NCBI GenBank assembly: GCA_014841835.1
Contig: JACYUQ010000003.1
Location: 806,001-870,000, forward strand
Source: Oxalobacteraceae sp. CFBP 13730
Lineage (GTDB): Bacteria; Pseudomonadota; Gammaproteobacteria; Burkholderiales; Burkholderiaceae_D
Reading direction: 5' to 3'
Length of the DNA: 64,000 bases
Part shown: one piece after another, positions 46,062 to 55,866 of the stretch
Layout: every line of letters starts with the position of its first letter
Position numbering within the stretch: the stretch's first letter is position 1
Position numbers and translations under genes: made by a program
Notes under the pieces: model-generated
Databases searched by the model: none
What the model was told of the DNA's origin: nothing
The model's input: only the letters and a program-made list of their open reading frames with translations

Positions 46062-48719
46062 TTAGTTGGCCAGCGCCTTGCCGACGATCTCGCGCACGTC
46101 GTTCGACAGCTTGACCTGCCCCGCCACCTTCTGCAAGGCTTCGCGCATCTGCCACTGCAGGGCCGGCGCGTAACGGCGCCAGCGGTCCATGGCGCGCGCC
46201 AGGCGGCTGGCCACTTGTGGGTTCAGTGCGTCGAGTGCGATCACTTGTTCGGCCCAGAACGCGTAGCCGCTGCCGTCCGGCGCGTGGAACTGTACCGGAT
46301 TGTTCACGCAGAACATCGCCACCAGGCTGCGCGCGCGGTTCGGGTTGCGCAGCGTGAAGGCCGGATGTGTCATCAAAGCGCGCACGGCGGCCAGGTCGGT
46401 GGTCGGGCTTGAAGCCTGCATCGCGAACCACTTGTCCACGACCAGCGCCTCGTTCTGGAATTCATCATAGAACACGGCCAGCGCGTCGGCCGCCTGCGGC
46501 ACGCGCGCGGCGACCAGGGCAGAAAGCGCCGCGGCGCGGTCGGTCATGTTGTCGGCTTCATCGAACTGGCGCTGCGCCAGCGCGACGCTGGCATCGTCCG
46601 GCGCGGCGTTCAGGTAAGCCAGCGCCAAGTTCTTCAGGGCGCGCTTGCCGGCCGAGGCGGCGTCCGGGCTGTAGGGACCGGGCGTGGCGTTGGCCTCGTA
46701 CTGGGCCATGAGCTCGCTGCGCAGGCGCGCGCCGAGGTCGGCGCGCACGAACTGGCGCGCGATGTGCACGGCCAGCGGATCGACGCACTCGAGCTGCTCG
46801 GCCACCATCGATTCGGACGGCAGCGTCAGGCACTGCTCGCGGAAGGCCGGATCGAGCGTCTCGTCGACCAGGATCTTGCGCAGCGCCTCGATGAAGGTCT
46901 CGTCCAGGTTCAGGCTGGCGGCGGCATCGTCGTTCGCGCCCGCTTCACCGGTGAGTTTCAGCAAGCGCTCCATGGCCAGGCGCTGGCCGGCTTCCCAGCG
47001 GTTGACCGGATCGCTGTCGTGGCTGAACAGGTGAAGCAGGTCGGCATCGGTGTAGCCGCCCTGCAGGATCACCGGCGCCGAAAAGTCGCGCAGCACCGAG
47101 GCCACCGGCTGCCCGGTCACGCCCGTGAAGACGAAGGTCTGCTCGGCTTCGGTCAGTTCGAGCACCGCGGTGGTGCCGCGCTGCTGGCCATCGACGACGA
47201 GGGGCATGTCGGCGCCGGCGGCGTCGAGCAGGCCAACGGCCACCGGGATGTGGAATGGCAGTTTCTCGGGCTGGCCGGGTGTGGCCGGGCACGACTGGAA
47301 CAGCGTGAGCGTGTAGGTCTGCGCGGCCTCGTCCCAGCGGCCTTCGAAGCGCAGCACCGGCGTGCCGGCCTGGCTGTACCAGCGCTCGAACTGGGCCAGC
47401 TCGCGGTTGTTGGCGTCGGCCATCGCGCGGCGGAAGTCGTCGCACTCGACCGCTTGCTCGTCATGGCGCGCGAAGTACAGGTCCATGCCCTTGCGGAAAC
47501 CGTCGACGCCGAACAGCGTCTGGTACATGCGCACGACTTCGGCGCCTTTTTCGTACACCGTCACGGTGTAGAAATTGTTGATCTCGACAAACGAGTCGGG
47601 CCGCACCGGGTGCGCCATCGGGCCGGCGTCTTCGGGGAACTGGGCCTGGCGCAGCGTGCGCACCTGGTCGATGCGGGTGACGGCGCGCCCGGTGGCGGTG
47701 CCGATCATGTCGGCCGTGAACTCCTGGTCACGGAATACCGTCAGGCCTTCTTTCAGCGACAGCTGGAACCAGTCGCGGCACGTCACGCGGTTGCCGGTCC
47801 AGTTGTGGAAGTATTCGTGCGCCACCACCGCCTCGATGCCCTGGAAGTCGATGTCGGTGGCCACGCGCGGGTTGGCCAGCACGAACTTGGTGTTGAAGAT
47901 GTTCAGGCCCTTGTTTTCCATCGCGCCCATGTTGAAGTCGCTGGTGGCGACGATCATGAAGCGGTCCAGGTCGAGTTCGAGCCCGTATTTTTCTTCGTCC
48001 CAGCGGATGCTGTGCTTGAGCGACTGCATCGCGTAGTCGGTCTTGTCCAGGTTGCCGTCCTCGACCCACACCTGCAGCAGCGCATCACGGCCATCGGCCA
48101 GGCGGAAGGTTTCTTCCTGGCAGACCAGTTGCGCCGCGACCAGGGCGAACAGGTACGACGGCTTCTTGAACGGGTCTTCCCACAGTGCATAGTGGCGGCC
48201 ATCGTCCAGGTCGCCTTCTTCGAGCAGGTTACCGTTGGACAGCAGCACCGGATAGCGGGCCTTGTCGGCGCGTAGCATCACGGTGAACTTGGCCATCACG
48301 TCCGGACGGTCCGGGAAGAACGTGATGCGGCGAAAACCCTCGGCTTCGCACTGCGTGAAGAAGTTGCCGTTGGACACGTACAAGCCACTCAGCGTCGTGT
48401 TTTTATCGGGTGCACACAGCGATTCGATCTCGAGCACCACGTCGTCCGGCGCCGAGCGGATCGTCAGCAGGTTGTTGGCCAGCGTGTAGTCGCGCTTGCC
48501 CAGCAGCTTGCCATTGACGCGCAGCGCCACCAGCTCGATGTCTTCGCCGTGCAGTTCGATGCCGCGTGTGGTGGCGGCAGGATTGCGTCGCAGCGTCAGG
48601 CGGCTGGCGACGACGGTGCGCGCCGGGTCCAGGTCGAAGCCCAGTTCGACGGTATCCACCAGATAGCTGGGCGGGGTATAGTCCTTGCGGAAGATGGTCT
48701 GGGGCGTATCGGTGCGCAT
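46062..48719 (-). CDS. pepN: Aminopeptidase N (M1)
   Basis: With ATG 48719 the protein is 885 residues, the usual PepN length. It has the exopeptidase motif GAMENKG, the zinc site HEYFHNW (~300) with the third ligand in LSLKEGL, and the C-terminal DUF3458 domains. It is cytosolic (no signal peptide), the main broad-specificity aminopeptidase for late peptide breakdown. The open frame continues to 49622, but that part is antisense to the DUF4136 gene and is not real coding sequence. It is co-oriented with fbp. Confidence 0.95.
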   Translation of the reverse strand: MRTDTPQTIFRKDYTPPSYLVDTVELGFDLDPARTVVASRLTLRRNPAATTRGIELHGEDIELVALRVNGKLLGKRDYTLANNLLTIRSAPDDVVLEIESLCAPDKNTTLSGLYVSNGNFFTQCEAEGFRRITFFPDRPDVMAKFTVMLRADKARYPVLLSNGNLLEEGDLDDGRHYALWEDPFKKPSYLFALVAAQLVCQEETFRLADGRDALLQVWVEDGNLDKTDYAMQSLKHSIRWDEEKYGLELDLDRFMIVATSDFNMGAMENKGLNIFNTKFVLANPRVATDIDFQGIEAVVAHEYFHNWTGNRVTCRDWFQLSLKEGLTVFRDQEFTADMIGTATGRAVTRIDQVRTLRQAQFPEDAGPMAHPVRPDSFVEINNFYTVTVYEKGAEVVRMYQTLFGVDGFRKGMDLYFARHDEQAVECDDFRRAMADANNRELAQFERWYSQAGTPVLRFEGRWDEAAQTYTLTLFQSCPATPGQPEKLPFHIPVAVGLLDAAGADMPLVVDGQQRGTTAVLELTEAEQTFVFTGVTGQPVASVLRDFSAPVILQGGYTDADLLHLFSHDSDPVNRWEAGQRLAMERLLKLTGEAGANDDAAASLNLDETFIEALRKILVDETLDPAFREQCLTLPSESMVAEQLECVDPLAVHIARQFVRADLGARLRSELMAQYEANATPGPYSPDAASAGKRALKNLALAYLNAAPDDASVALAQRQFDEADNMTDRAAALSALVAARVPQAADALAVFYDEFQNEALVVDKWFAMQASSPTTDLAAVRALMTHPAFTLRNPNRARSLVAMFCVNNPVQFHAPDGSGYAFWAEQVIALDALNPQVASRLARAMDRWRRYAPALQWQMREALQKVAGQVKLSNDVREIVGKALAN

Positions 48720-48905
48720 GATGGGCTCGGCTGACACAGTGGATGAGGGGCTTATTTTACCAACAAGCTTTTGGATCGCCGCCCACGAATGCCATGTATC
48801 GCTTTGTAGGCACGGTAACCGGGTGTAAAAGTGGCTCCCTTCAATCTCAACAAAGGGTAATCTTGAAGATCGGGGAAAGACCGACAAGACAAACGGGAGA
48901 TTTGC

Positions 48906-49559
48906 ATGAAACGCTTCATCACCATCGCTCTGGGTACCGCATTTGCGTTGCTGCTGGGCGGCTGCGCGACGAGCATCCGCAGCGACGTCACCACGTTCCA
49001 CCAATGGCCGGCGCAGATTGCCGACAAGAGCTATGTGTTTGAAGTACCGTCGCCGCAGGACGACACCCTCGAGTGGCGCAGCTACCAGGACCTGGTGCGT
49101 GGCCAGCTGGCGCGCCAGGGCTTCCGCGATGCCAACGGCGCCACGCCGGCGCTGACCGTGGCGATGCGCTTTACCACCACCGACGTGCCGGTGCGCGTGA
49201 TTGAACCGTTGATGACGCCGTATTTCTATTCGAGCGCGCGCTTCGGCTATGGCGGCTACCGCGGCGGCTTCAACCGCCGCTACTGGGGCGGCTGGTACAG
49301 CCCGTTCTACGACCCGTTCTGGGGCCCGTATCCTTCGTACCAGACGTCGATCGAGCATCAGTACCGGCGCGAGCTGCAGGTGGCGATCAAATCGTCGCGC
49401 GACGGCAAGCGCCTGTTTGAAGTGACCGTGCACAACACGAGCCGCAATATGTCGACACCCGAAGTCATGCCGGCGCTGGTGCAAAGCGCCTTTGAAGGCT
49501 TCCCCGGCCAGTCTGGCGTGGCGCGCCGCGTGGTGGTAACAAAGGAACCGGGCGCTTGA
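48906..49559 (+). CDS. DUF4136 lipoprotein
   Basis: The 217-residue protein has a lipoprotein signal with lipobox LLLGGC (Cys ~20) and the DUF4136 pattern: a TFHQWPAQIADKSYVFE strand, KSSRDGKRLFEVTVHN, and a Gly/Tyr/Arg-rich loop (GYGGYRGGFNRRYWGGWY) in the middle. GGGAG precedes the ATG. It is probably an outer-membrane lipoprotein of unknown role. A strong terminator follows at 49583-49610. Confidence 0.82.
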   Translation: MKRFITIALGTAFALLLGGCATSIRSDVTTFHQWPAQIADKSYVFEVPSPQDDTLEWRSYQDLVRGQLARQGFRDANGATPALTVAMRFTTTDVPVRVIEPLMTPYFYSSARFGYGGYRGGFNRRYWGGWYSPFYDPFWGPYPSYQTSIEHQYRRELQVAIKSSRDGKRLFEVTVHNTSRNMSTPEVMPALVQSAFEGFPGQSGVARRVVVTKEPGA

Positions 49560-49582
49560 CCAGGCCTTGAAGACGGACCGAA

Positions 49583-49610
49583 AGCCAGGCAACGCTGCCT
49601 GGCTTTTTTT
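49583..49610 (+). terminator. Rho-independent terminator after the DUF4136 gene
   Basis: A perfect 9-bp stem AGCCAGGCA/TGCCTGGCT with loop ACGC is followed by six further T residues. Confidence 0.9.
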
Positions 49611-49628
49611 ACGTCCGCCCATTCACCA

Positions 49629-49781
49629 TTAGCTGAAATACGCCTCCGACCCGAACGTGATGGCCACGACCAGCAGCAAGGCCAGCACCAGCACGACCAG
49701 CAGCCGCCCGAACTTCGGCGCGCCATCGCCCGTCGGTCGCGATGGCGGCGTGAACGGCGACTCGTCCCGGGTATCCCTCAT
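49629..49781 (-). CDS. 50-residue single-TM protein coupled to quinone reductase
   Basis: The ATG at 49781 overlaps the stop of the quinone reductase gene (ATGA). The product has a polar N-terminus with Pro, Asp and Arg, then one hydrophobic helix (LLVVLVLALLLVVAITFG) and a short FGSEAYFS end. This is the layout of a small bitopic inner-membrane protein. I do not know the family. Confidence 0.55.
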   Translation of the reverse strand: MRDTRDESPFTPPSRPTGDGAPKFGRLLVVLVLALLLVVAITFGSEAYFS

Positions 49782-50755
49782 GGCAGCAGCACCGTCGAGC
49801 CGGTGGTGCGGCGCGATTCCAGCGCGCGGTGCGCGTCGGTGGCCTGCGCCAGCGGGAACGTCTGGTTGACGTTGATGATCACCTTGCCGCTCGTGACCAT
49901 CTCGAACAACTCGGCCGACATCGCTTCGGCTTCCTGCTGGTTGGTCATGTAGTCGAACAGCGTCGGACGCGTGATGTACAGCGAACCGCGCCTGGACAAT
50001 TCGCCGGGCGTGAACGGTTCCACGGCGCCGGACGCATTGCCAAAGCTGACCATCAGGCCGCGCCGCTGCAGGCAGTCGAGCGACGCGGCAAACGTGTCCT
50101 TGCCCACCGAGTCGTACACCACCGGCACGCCGGCCCCGCCCGTGATTTCTTTCACGCGCGCCACGATGTCCTCGTCGTTGTAGTTGATGACGTGCGCCGC
50201 GCCGTGCGCCAGCGCCAGTTCGCCCTTCTCTTTCGAACCAACGGTGCCGATCAGCTGCACACCCATGGCGCGCGCCCACTGGCAGGCGATCAGGCCCACG
50301 CCGCCGGCTGCGGCGTGGAACAGGATCGTCTGGCCGGCATTCAGCGGGTAGGTCGAGCGAAACAGGTATTGCACCGTCAGGCCCTGCAGCATCATGGCCG
50401 CCGCCGTCTCGAACGAGATCGCGTCGGGCAGCTTGACGACGACCGCGGCCGGCATCACGCGCAGGTCGGCGTAGGCGCCGTTCGGCCCGCCGGCGTACGC
50501 GACGCGGTCGCCCGGCTGCACGTTGGTCACGCCCTCGCCCACTGCCTCGACCACGCCCGCACCTTCCTTGCCCAGGCCGCTGGGCAGCGGCTGCGGATAC
50601 AGGCCGGTGCGAAAATACACGTCGATGAAGTTCAGGCCGATCGCGTGCTGGCGCAGCAGGATCTCACCCGGGCCGGGCGCGCCCACGTCGACATCGACAT
50701 ACTTCATCACCTCGGGGCCGCCATTGGCGGCGATGCGGATTGCTTTGGCATGCAT
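49778..50755 (-). CDS. NADPH:quinone oxidoreductase (QOR family)
   Basis: The ATG at 50755 has AAGGAG at seven bases. The 325-residue protein is a zinc-free MDR-family enzyme: catalytic-domain stretch LNFIDVYFRTGLYPQPLPSG, then the Rossmann motif AAAGGVGLIACQWA (~146-159) and the QOR-type NADPH-binding VGSKEKGELALAHGAAHVI. It reduces quinones with NADPH by one- or two-electron steps in the cytoplasm. It is divergent from yebC. Confidence 0.9.
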   Translation of the reverse strand: MHAKAIRIAANGGPEVMKYVDVDVGAPGPGEILLRQHAIGLNFIDVYFRTGLYPQPLPSGLGKEGAGVVEAVGEGVTNVQPGDRVAYAGGPNGAYADLRVMPAAVVVKLPDAISFETAAAMMLQGLTVQYLFRSTYPLNAGQTILFHAAAGGVGLIACQWARAMGVQLIGTVGSKEKGELALAHGAAHVINYNDEDIVARVKEITGGAGVPVVYDSVGKDTFAASLDCLQRRGLMVSFGNASGAVEPFTPGELSRRGSLYITRPTLFDYMTNQQEAEAMSAELFEMVTSGKVIINVNQTFPLAQATDAHRALESRRTTGSTVLLP

Positions 50756-50942
50756 GCAGTTCTCCTTTGTGTTCACCAAGAATACCGTATTCGTGCTCGC
50801 CGGCGGCGAAAGCACCGGCACGCCAGACTGTTGTTTCCATGCCGATTCGCGCCCCCCGCTTGCAGGCCCTTGGACCTTTTTGCAAGGGGGCGCTATGCTA
50901 GAATGTCGGCCACTCTTGCATACCGTCTAAGGAATTCTCGAC

Positions 50943-51668
50943 ATGGCTGGACACAGCAAATGGGCCAATATCAAGCACAAAAAGGCCGCAACTGACGCCA
51001 AGCGCGGCAAGATCTGGACGCGCCTGATCAAGGAAATCACCGTCGCCGCGCGCATGGGCGGCAGCGACATCCCGTCCAATCCGCGCCTGCGCCTGGCAGT
51101 CGAGAAGGCGGCCGATGCGAATATGCCGAAAGATAACGTCACGCGCGCCATCCAGCGCGGTTCGGGCGAGCTCGAAGGCGTCAACTACGAAGAAGTGCGC
51201 TACGAAGGCTACGGCATCGGCGGCGCGGCAATCATCGTCGAGTGCCTGACCGACAACCGCGTACGCACGGTGGCTGAAGTGCGCCACGCGTTCAGCAAAA
51301 ACGGCGGCAATATGGGCACCGAAGGTTCGGTCGCGTTCATGTTCCAGCACACGGGCCAGTTCCTGTTCGCGCCGGGCGTCGACGAAGACAAGCTGATGGA
51401 AGCGGCGCTCGAAGCCGGCGCCGACGATGTCGCGGCCGACGATGAAGGCGGCTTTGAAGTGCTGTGCGATCCGCACGCCTTCGCGTCGGTGAAAGAAGCG
51501 CTCGAAGCGGCCGGCTTCAAGGCCGAAGTGGCCGAAGTCATCATGAAACCCGCCACCGAAACGGTGTTTACGGGCGACGACGCGATCAAGATGCAGAAGC
51601 TGCTCGATGCACTGGAAAACCTGGACGACGTCCAGGAAGTGTTCACCAACGCCGTGATCGACGAATAA
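50943..51668 (+). CDS. yebC: YebC/PmpR family regulator / translation factor
   Basis: The 241-residue protein begins with the family signature [20 protein letters not shown] and keeps the three-domain length. YebC proteins were first called DNA-binding regulators; more recent work ties them to relief of ribosome stalling at proline motifs. It starts the plus-strand housekeeping run and is followed 13 bp later by purD. Confidence 0.95.
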   Translation: MAGHSKWANIKHKKAATDAKRGKIWTRLIKEITVAARMGGSDIPSNPRLRLAVEKAADANMPKDNVTRAIQRGSGELEGVNYEEVRYEGYGIGGAAIIVECLTDNRVRTVAEVRHAFSKNGGNMGTEGSVAFMFQHTGQFLFAPGVDEDKLMEAALEAGADDVAADDEGGFEVLCDPHAFASVKEALEAAGFKAEVAEVIMKPATETVFTGDDAIKMQKLLDALENLDDVQEVFTNAVIDE

Positions 51669-51681
51669 CCTGGTAGGCAAT

Positions 51682-52947
51682 ATGAAAATTCTCGTAGTCG
51701 GCTCGGGCGGCCGCGAACACGCTCTGGCGTGGAAACTGGCCCAATCGGAACGCGTGCAAACGGTGTTCGTCGCTCCCGGCAACGGTGGCACCGAGCTCGA
51801 CACGCGCCTGGTGACGGTCGACCTGCACGAGCCGCAGGCGCTGGCCGACTTCGTCGTGGCCGAGCACATCGCGCTGACGCTGGTGGGCCCGGAAGTACCG
51901 CTGGCCGCTGGCATCGTCAACCTGTTCCGCTCGCGCGGGCTGAAGATCTTCGGCCCTACCCGCGAAGCGGCGCAGCTCGAGAGCTCGAAGGATTTCGCCA
52001 AGTCGTTCATGCAGCGCCATGGCATCCCGACCGCGAAATACGAGACGTTCTCGGACGCCGCCGCGGCCCACGCCTACATCGATGCCAACGGCGCACCGAT
52101 CGTCATCAAGGCCGACGGCCTGGCGGCCGGCAAGGGCGTCGTCGTGGCCATGACGCTGGAAGAAGCGCACGGCGCGGTTGACCACATGCTGGCCGATAAC
52201 GCGTTTGGCGACGCTGGCGCGCGCATCGTCATCGAAGAATTCCTGGCCGGAGAAGAAGCCAGCTTCATCGTCATGTGCGATGGCAAGAACGTGCTGGCAC
52301 TGGCCACGAGCCAGGACCACAAGCGCCTGAAGGACCACGACCAGGGCCCGAACACGGGCGGCATGGGCGCGTACTCGCCGGCGCCGATCGTCACGCCATC
52401 GATGCATGCGCGCGTGATGCGCGAAATCATCAACCCGACCATCCAGGGCATGGCGCGCGACGGCATCCCGTTCACGGGCTTCCTGTACGCCGGCCTGATG
52501 ATCGATGCCGACGGCAATCCACGCACGCTCGAATTCAACTGCCGCATGGGCGACCCGGAAACCCAGCCGATCATGGCGCGCCTGAAAAGCGATTTTGCCA
52601 CCGTGCTCGAACACGCCTGCAACGGCACGCTCGACACGGTCGAACTCGAATGGGACCGCCGCACCGCCGTGGGCGTGGTGATGGCTGCTGCCGGCTATCC
52701 CGACAGTCCACGCAAGGGTGACGTGATCGACGGCATCCCGCCGGAAGTACCCGAATGCGTCACCTTCCACGCCGGCACGCGCGTCGTGGGCGGCACGCTG
52801 CAGGCCAGTGGCGGCCGGGTGTTATGCGTCGTGGGTTTGGGCGACAGCGTCAAGATGGCGCAGAAGCGCGCCTACGAAACGGTCGAGAAGATCCACTTCA
52901 ATGGCGCGCAGTACCGGCGCGACATCGGCTGGCGCGGCATTAAGTAA
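51682..52947 (+). CDS. purD: Phosphoribosylamine-glycine ligase
   Basis: The 421-residue protein has the PurD start MKILVVGSGGREHALAWKL, the ATP-grasp region (VIKADGLAAGKGVVVAM) and the GARS signature (FNCRMGDPETQ). It makes GAR from phosphoribosylamine, glycine and ATP in purine synthesis. It lies between yebC and hemF on the same strand. Confidence 0.96.
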   Translation: MKILVVGSGGREHALAWKLAQSERVQTVFVAPGNGGTELDTRLVTVDLHEPQALADFVVAEHIALTLVGPEVPLAAGIVNLFRSRGLKIFGPTREAAQLESSKDFAKSFMQRHGIPTAKYETFSDAAAAHAYIDANGAPIVIKADGLAAGKGVVVAMTLEEAHGAVDHMLADNAFGDAGARIVIEEFLAGEEASFIVMCDGKNVLALATSQDHKRLKDHDQGPNTGGMGAYSPAPIVTPSMHARVMREIINPTIQGMARDGIPFTGFLYAGLMIDADGNPRTLEFNCRMGDPETQPIMARLKSDFATVLEHACNGTLDTVELEWDRRTAVGVVMAAAGYPDSPRKGDVIDGIPPEVPECVTFHAGTRVVGGTLQASGGRVLCVVGLGDSVKMAQKRAYETVEKIHFNGAQYRRDIGWRGIK

Positions 52948-53028
52948 GCACCAGCCTCACAACGAGTGACCACCACGTGCGCAGGTGTACAATCTGCGCT
53001 CTTTTCATTTCCCGACCGCGATTGTTCC

Positions 53029-53940
53029 ATGCCTTCCCTTCATAGCGCAGCCATCAAGGCCTGGTTGCTCGACCTCCAGGCGCGTATCGTCCAGGACCTC
53101 GAACAGATCGATGGCAAGCCGTTCCTGCGCGACGCATGGGAACGGCCCGAAGGCGGCGGCGGCATCTCGCGCCTGATCGAAGAAGGCAATGTGTTCGAGC
53201 GTGGCGGCGTGAACTTCTCGCACGTGATGGGCGCCGCACTGCCCCCGTCGGCCAGCGCCGTGCGCCCCGAACTGGCGGGCCGCGCCTGGGAAGCGATGGG
53301 CGTGTCGCTGGTGCTGCATCCGCGCAATCCGTATGCGCCGACGGTGCACATGAACGTGCGGTTTTTCGAAGCGACCGCGCCCGGCGAAGAGCCGGTCTGG
53401 TGGTTCGGCGGTGGCATGGACCTCACGCCGTACTACGGCGACGAGGCCGACGCGCGCCACTTCCACCAGAGCTGCCACGACGCGCTGGCGCCGTTCGGCC
53501 CGACGCTGCATCCGCGCTTCAAGACCTGGTGCGACGAGTATTTTTATCTGAAGCACCGCAAGGAAGCGCGCGGCGTGGGCGGCATCTTTTTCGATGACCT
53601 GAACGAACTGGGTTTCGAGCAGTCGTGCGCGCTGATGCAAAGCGTCGGCAACAGCTTCACCACCGCCTACCTGCCGATCCTGTCACGCCACAAGGACCGG
53701 CCGTACGGCGAGCGCGAGCGCGATTTCCAGGCCTACCGGCGTGGCCGCTATGTCGAGTTCAACCTGGTGTGGGACCGTGGCACGCTGTTCGGCCTGCAGT
53801 CGGGCGGGCGCACCGAGGCGATCCTGATGTCGATGCCGCCGATCGTGAAGTGGCGCTACGATTGGCACCCCGAGCCGGGCAGCCCGGAAGCGCGCCTGGC
53901 GACCGACTTTTTGCCGCACCGGGACTGGCTCGCGCCGTGA
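53029..53940 (+). CDS. hemF: Oxygen-dependent coproporphyrinogen III oxidase
   Basis: The ATG at 53029 gives 303 residues, the usual HemF size; the 21-residue extension to 52966 lacks family similarity. Family motifs are [44 protein letters not shown] and [14 protein letters not shown]. It turns coproporphyrinogen III into protoporphyrinogen IX with O2 in haem synthesis. Its stop overlaps the nadD start (GTGA). Confidence 0.96.
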   Translation: MPSLHSAAIKAWLLDLQARIVQDLEQIDGKPFLRDAWERPEGGGGISRLIEEGNVFERGGVNFSHVMGAALPPSASAVRPELAGRAWEAMGVSLVLHPRNPYAPTVHMNVRFFEATAPGEEPVWWFGGGMDLTPYYGDEADARHFHQSCHDALAPFGPTLHPRFKTWCDEYFYLKHRKEARGVGGIFFDDLNELGFEQSCALMQSVGNSFTTAYLPILSRHKDRPYGERERDFQAYRRGRYVEFNLVWDRGTLFGLQSGGRTEAILMSMPPIVKWRYDWHPEPGSPEARLATDFLPHRDWLAP

Positions 53941-54602
53941 CGGCCTGCATCGCCGTGCTGGGCGGCAGCTTTGATCCGGTACACCTGGGCCACGTCGCGC
54001 TGGGCCAATTGTTTTGCGGCTTGCTGCAGGCGGACGAATTGCGCATCCTGCCGGCCGGTCGCCCCTGGCAAAAGAATGGCATGGAAGCCGGTGACGCGCA
54101 TCGCATTGCGATGCTCGAACTGGCCTTCAGGCCACTGAACAACGAGCAGTTGCACGTCGTGTTCGACCTGCAGGAAATCGAACGCACGACGCCAACTTAC
54201 ACGGTCGAGACCCTGCGCGCGCTGCGCCGGGAACTCGGCCCGCAGGCATCGATCGTATTCCTGATGGGGGCTGATCAGCTGCGCAATCTGGATACCTGGA
54301 ATGAATGGCGCGAACTGTTCGCGCTGGCCAACCTGGGCGTGGCCACGCGCCCTGGGTACGACCTGGCGCAGGAAACTTTGCCGCCACCGGTGGCACAAGA
54401 ATTGTCGACGCGCCTTGCGACGCCCGACACCGTGCGCGCAAGCAGCCACGGAAAAGTTTGCCTCGCACCGACGCTGGATGTCGACATTTCGTCAAGCCGC
54501 ATTCGTGCGGCCTTGCACGCGGGCCAGGAAGCGGACGCAAACGCGCTCGCGATGGCGCAAGTGCTAGACTATATTCAACAACATAACCTGTACAAAAACT
54601 AA
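53937..54602 (+). CDS. nadD: Nicotinate-nucleotide adenylyltransferase
   Basis: The GTG at 53937 overlaps the hemF stop and gives 221 residues that begin at the nucleotidyltransferase motif [15 protein letters not shown] (~7-21). The second motif, [12 protein letters not shown], lies near the end ([13 protein letters not shown]). It adenylates nicotinate mononucleotide in NAD synthesis. Its stop overlaps the rsfS start (TAATG), so hemF-nadD-rsfS are tightly coupled. Confidence 0.94.
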   Translation: MTACIAVLGGSFDPVHLGHVALGQLFCGLLQADELRILPAGRPWQKNGMEAGDAHRIAMLELAFRPLNNEQLHVVFDLQEIERTTPTYTVETLRALRRELGPQASIVFLMGADQLRNLDTWNEWRELFALANLGVATRPGYDLAQETLPPPVAQELSTRLATPDTVRASSHGKVCLAPTLDVDISSSRIRAALHAGQEADANALAMAQVLDYIQQHNLYKN

Positions 54603-55330
54603 TGGATCTCAAGAAACTGCAAACCCTCGTCGTTGACGCCCTGGAAGATGTCAAGGGCCAGGACATCGTCATGTTCGACACGACGCACCTGACCAGTCTG
54701 TTCGACCGCATTGCCGTCGTCTCAGGCACCTCGAATCGCCAGACCAAGTCGCTGGCCGCATCGGTGCGCGACAAGGTCAAGGCTGCCGGCGGCGACGTCA
54801 TCGGCATGGAAGGCGAGGACACCGGTGAATGGGTGCTGGTCGACCTGGGCGACATCATCGTCCACATCATGCAGCCGGCCATTCGCCAGTACTATCGCCT
54901 CGAAGAAATCTGGGGCGAAAAGCCGGTCAAGCTGGGCGCCGCCAAGCGCAAGTCGACAGCCGAAGGCGCTGAAGCCGACGAAGCCAAGCCAAAGTCGAAA
55001 CACCTTGCCGCCAACCAGGACAAGGTCGAGGCCAAGCCGGTCAACGAACGTAAACCTGCCGCCAAGCGCGCTGCCACGGTCGCCAAGACCATCGCTGCCG
55101 AAGGTCCTGCTGCGGCCAAGAAGCCGGCTGCCAAGAAGGTTGCTGCCAAGGCCGTCCCAACCGGCAAGACCGTGAAGGTCAACCCGAGCAAGACCGAGAC
55201 CGCCGCGGTCGAAGCGACCAAGGCCAAGCCGCCAAAGCGCGCCGTGAAAGCTGCCGCGCCGAAAGAAGCGCCAGCGGTCGAAGCGCCGGCCAAGAAAGTG
55301 ATCCGTCGTATCAAGAAGGATGCCGAGTAA
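54602..55330 (+). CDS. rsfS: Ribosome silencing factor with a long Lys/Ala tail
   Basis: Residues 1-110 are the RsfS/Iojap domain (VVDALEDVKGQDIVMFDTTH, SGTSNRQTKSLAASV, GEWVLVDLGDIIVHIM). RsfS binds ribosomal protein L14 and blocks subunit joining when nutrients are low. E. coli RsfS is about 105 residues; this one has 242. The extra ~130 residues are rich in Lys, Ala, Pro and Glu with histone H1-like AAKKPAAKKVAAK units and a basic VIRRIKKDAE end. The tail probably is disordered and could bind RNA or DNA. Confidence 0.92.
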   Translation: MDLKKLQTLVVDALEDVKGQDIVMFDTTHLTSLFDRIAVVSGTSNRQTKSLAASVRDKVKAAGGDVIGMEGEDTGEWVLVDLGDIIVHIMQPAIRQYYRLEEIWGEKPVKLGAAKRKSTAEGAEADEAKPKSKHLAANQDKVEAKPVNERKPAAKRAATVAKTIAAEGPAAAKKPAAKKVAAKAVPTGKTVKVNPSKTETAAVEATKAKPPKRAVKAAAPKEAPAVEAPAKKVIRRIKKDAE

Positions 55331-55336
55331 GCCTTC

Positions 55337-55807
55337 ATGCAATTGATCATTGCCGCGGTCGGTCACAAGATGCCGGCCTGGATCGAGTCGGGTTTCACCG
55401 AGTACACGAAGCGCATGCCACCCGAGCTGCGCATCGTGCTCAAGGAAATCAAGCCGGTCGAACGGTCGGGCAGCAAGACCGCTGCCACGGCGATGGCGCT
55501 CGAACGCGAGCGCATCGAAGCGGTCTTGCCCAAGGGCGTACGCATCATCGCGCTCGACGAGCGCGGCCGTGACCTGACGAGCGTCGGCCTGTCGCAGCAG
55601 CTGGAAACCTGGCAACGTGACGGGCGCGACACCGCATTCCTGATCGGTGGCGCCGATGGCCTCGACCCTGAGCTCAAGGCGCGTGCCGAGGGCCTGATCC
55701 GTATTTCCAGTATGACGCTGCCGCACGGTATGGTGCGGGTCATGCTGGCCGAGCAGCTATATCGCGCCTGGTCGATCACCCAGAATCACCCTTATCACCG
55801 GGTCTGA
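55337..55807 (+). CDS. rlmH: 23S rRNA pseudouridine(1915)-N3 methyltransferase
   Basis: The 156-residue SPOUT enzyme carries the SAM-binding knot [16 protein letters not shown] and the C-terminal signature [17 protein letters not shown]. It methylates pseudouridine 1915 in helix 69 on the 70S ribosome. It follows rsfS by six bases, the usual order in many proteobacteria. Confidence 0.96.
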   Translation: MQLIIAAVGHKMPAWIESGFTEYTKRMPPELRIVLKEIKPVERSGSKTAATAMALERERIEAVLPKGVRIIALDERGRDLTSVGLSQQLETWQRDGRDTAFLIGGADGLDPELKARAEGLIRISSMTLPHGMVRVMLAEQLYRAWSITQNHPYHRV

Positions 55808-55866
55808 ATTTTGCTTTTGCAGTAATTCTTTACCTGCCCGACAGCCCTGCCTGATCGTCCGAATCG

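Noticed and set aside
48720..49622. N-terminal extension of the pepN frame
   Set aside because: Antisense to the DUF4136 gene and unlike any PepN; normal PepN length is reached with ATG 48719.
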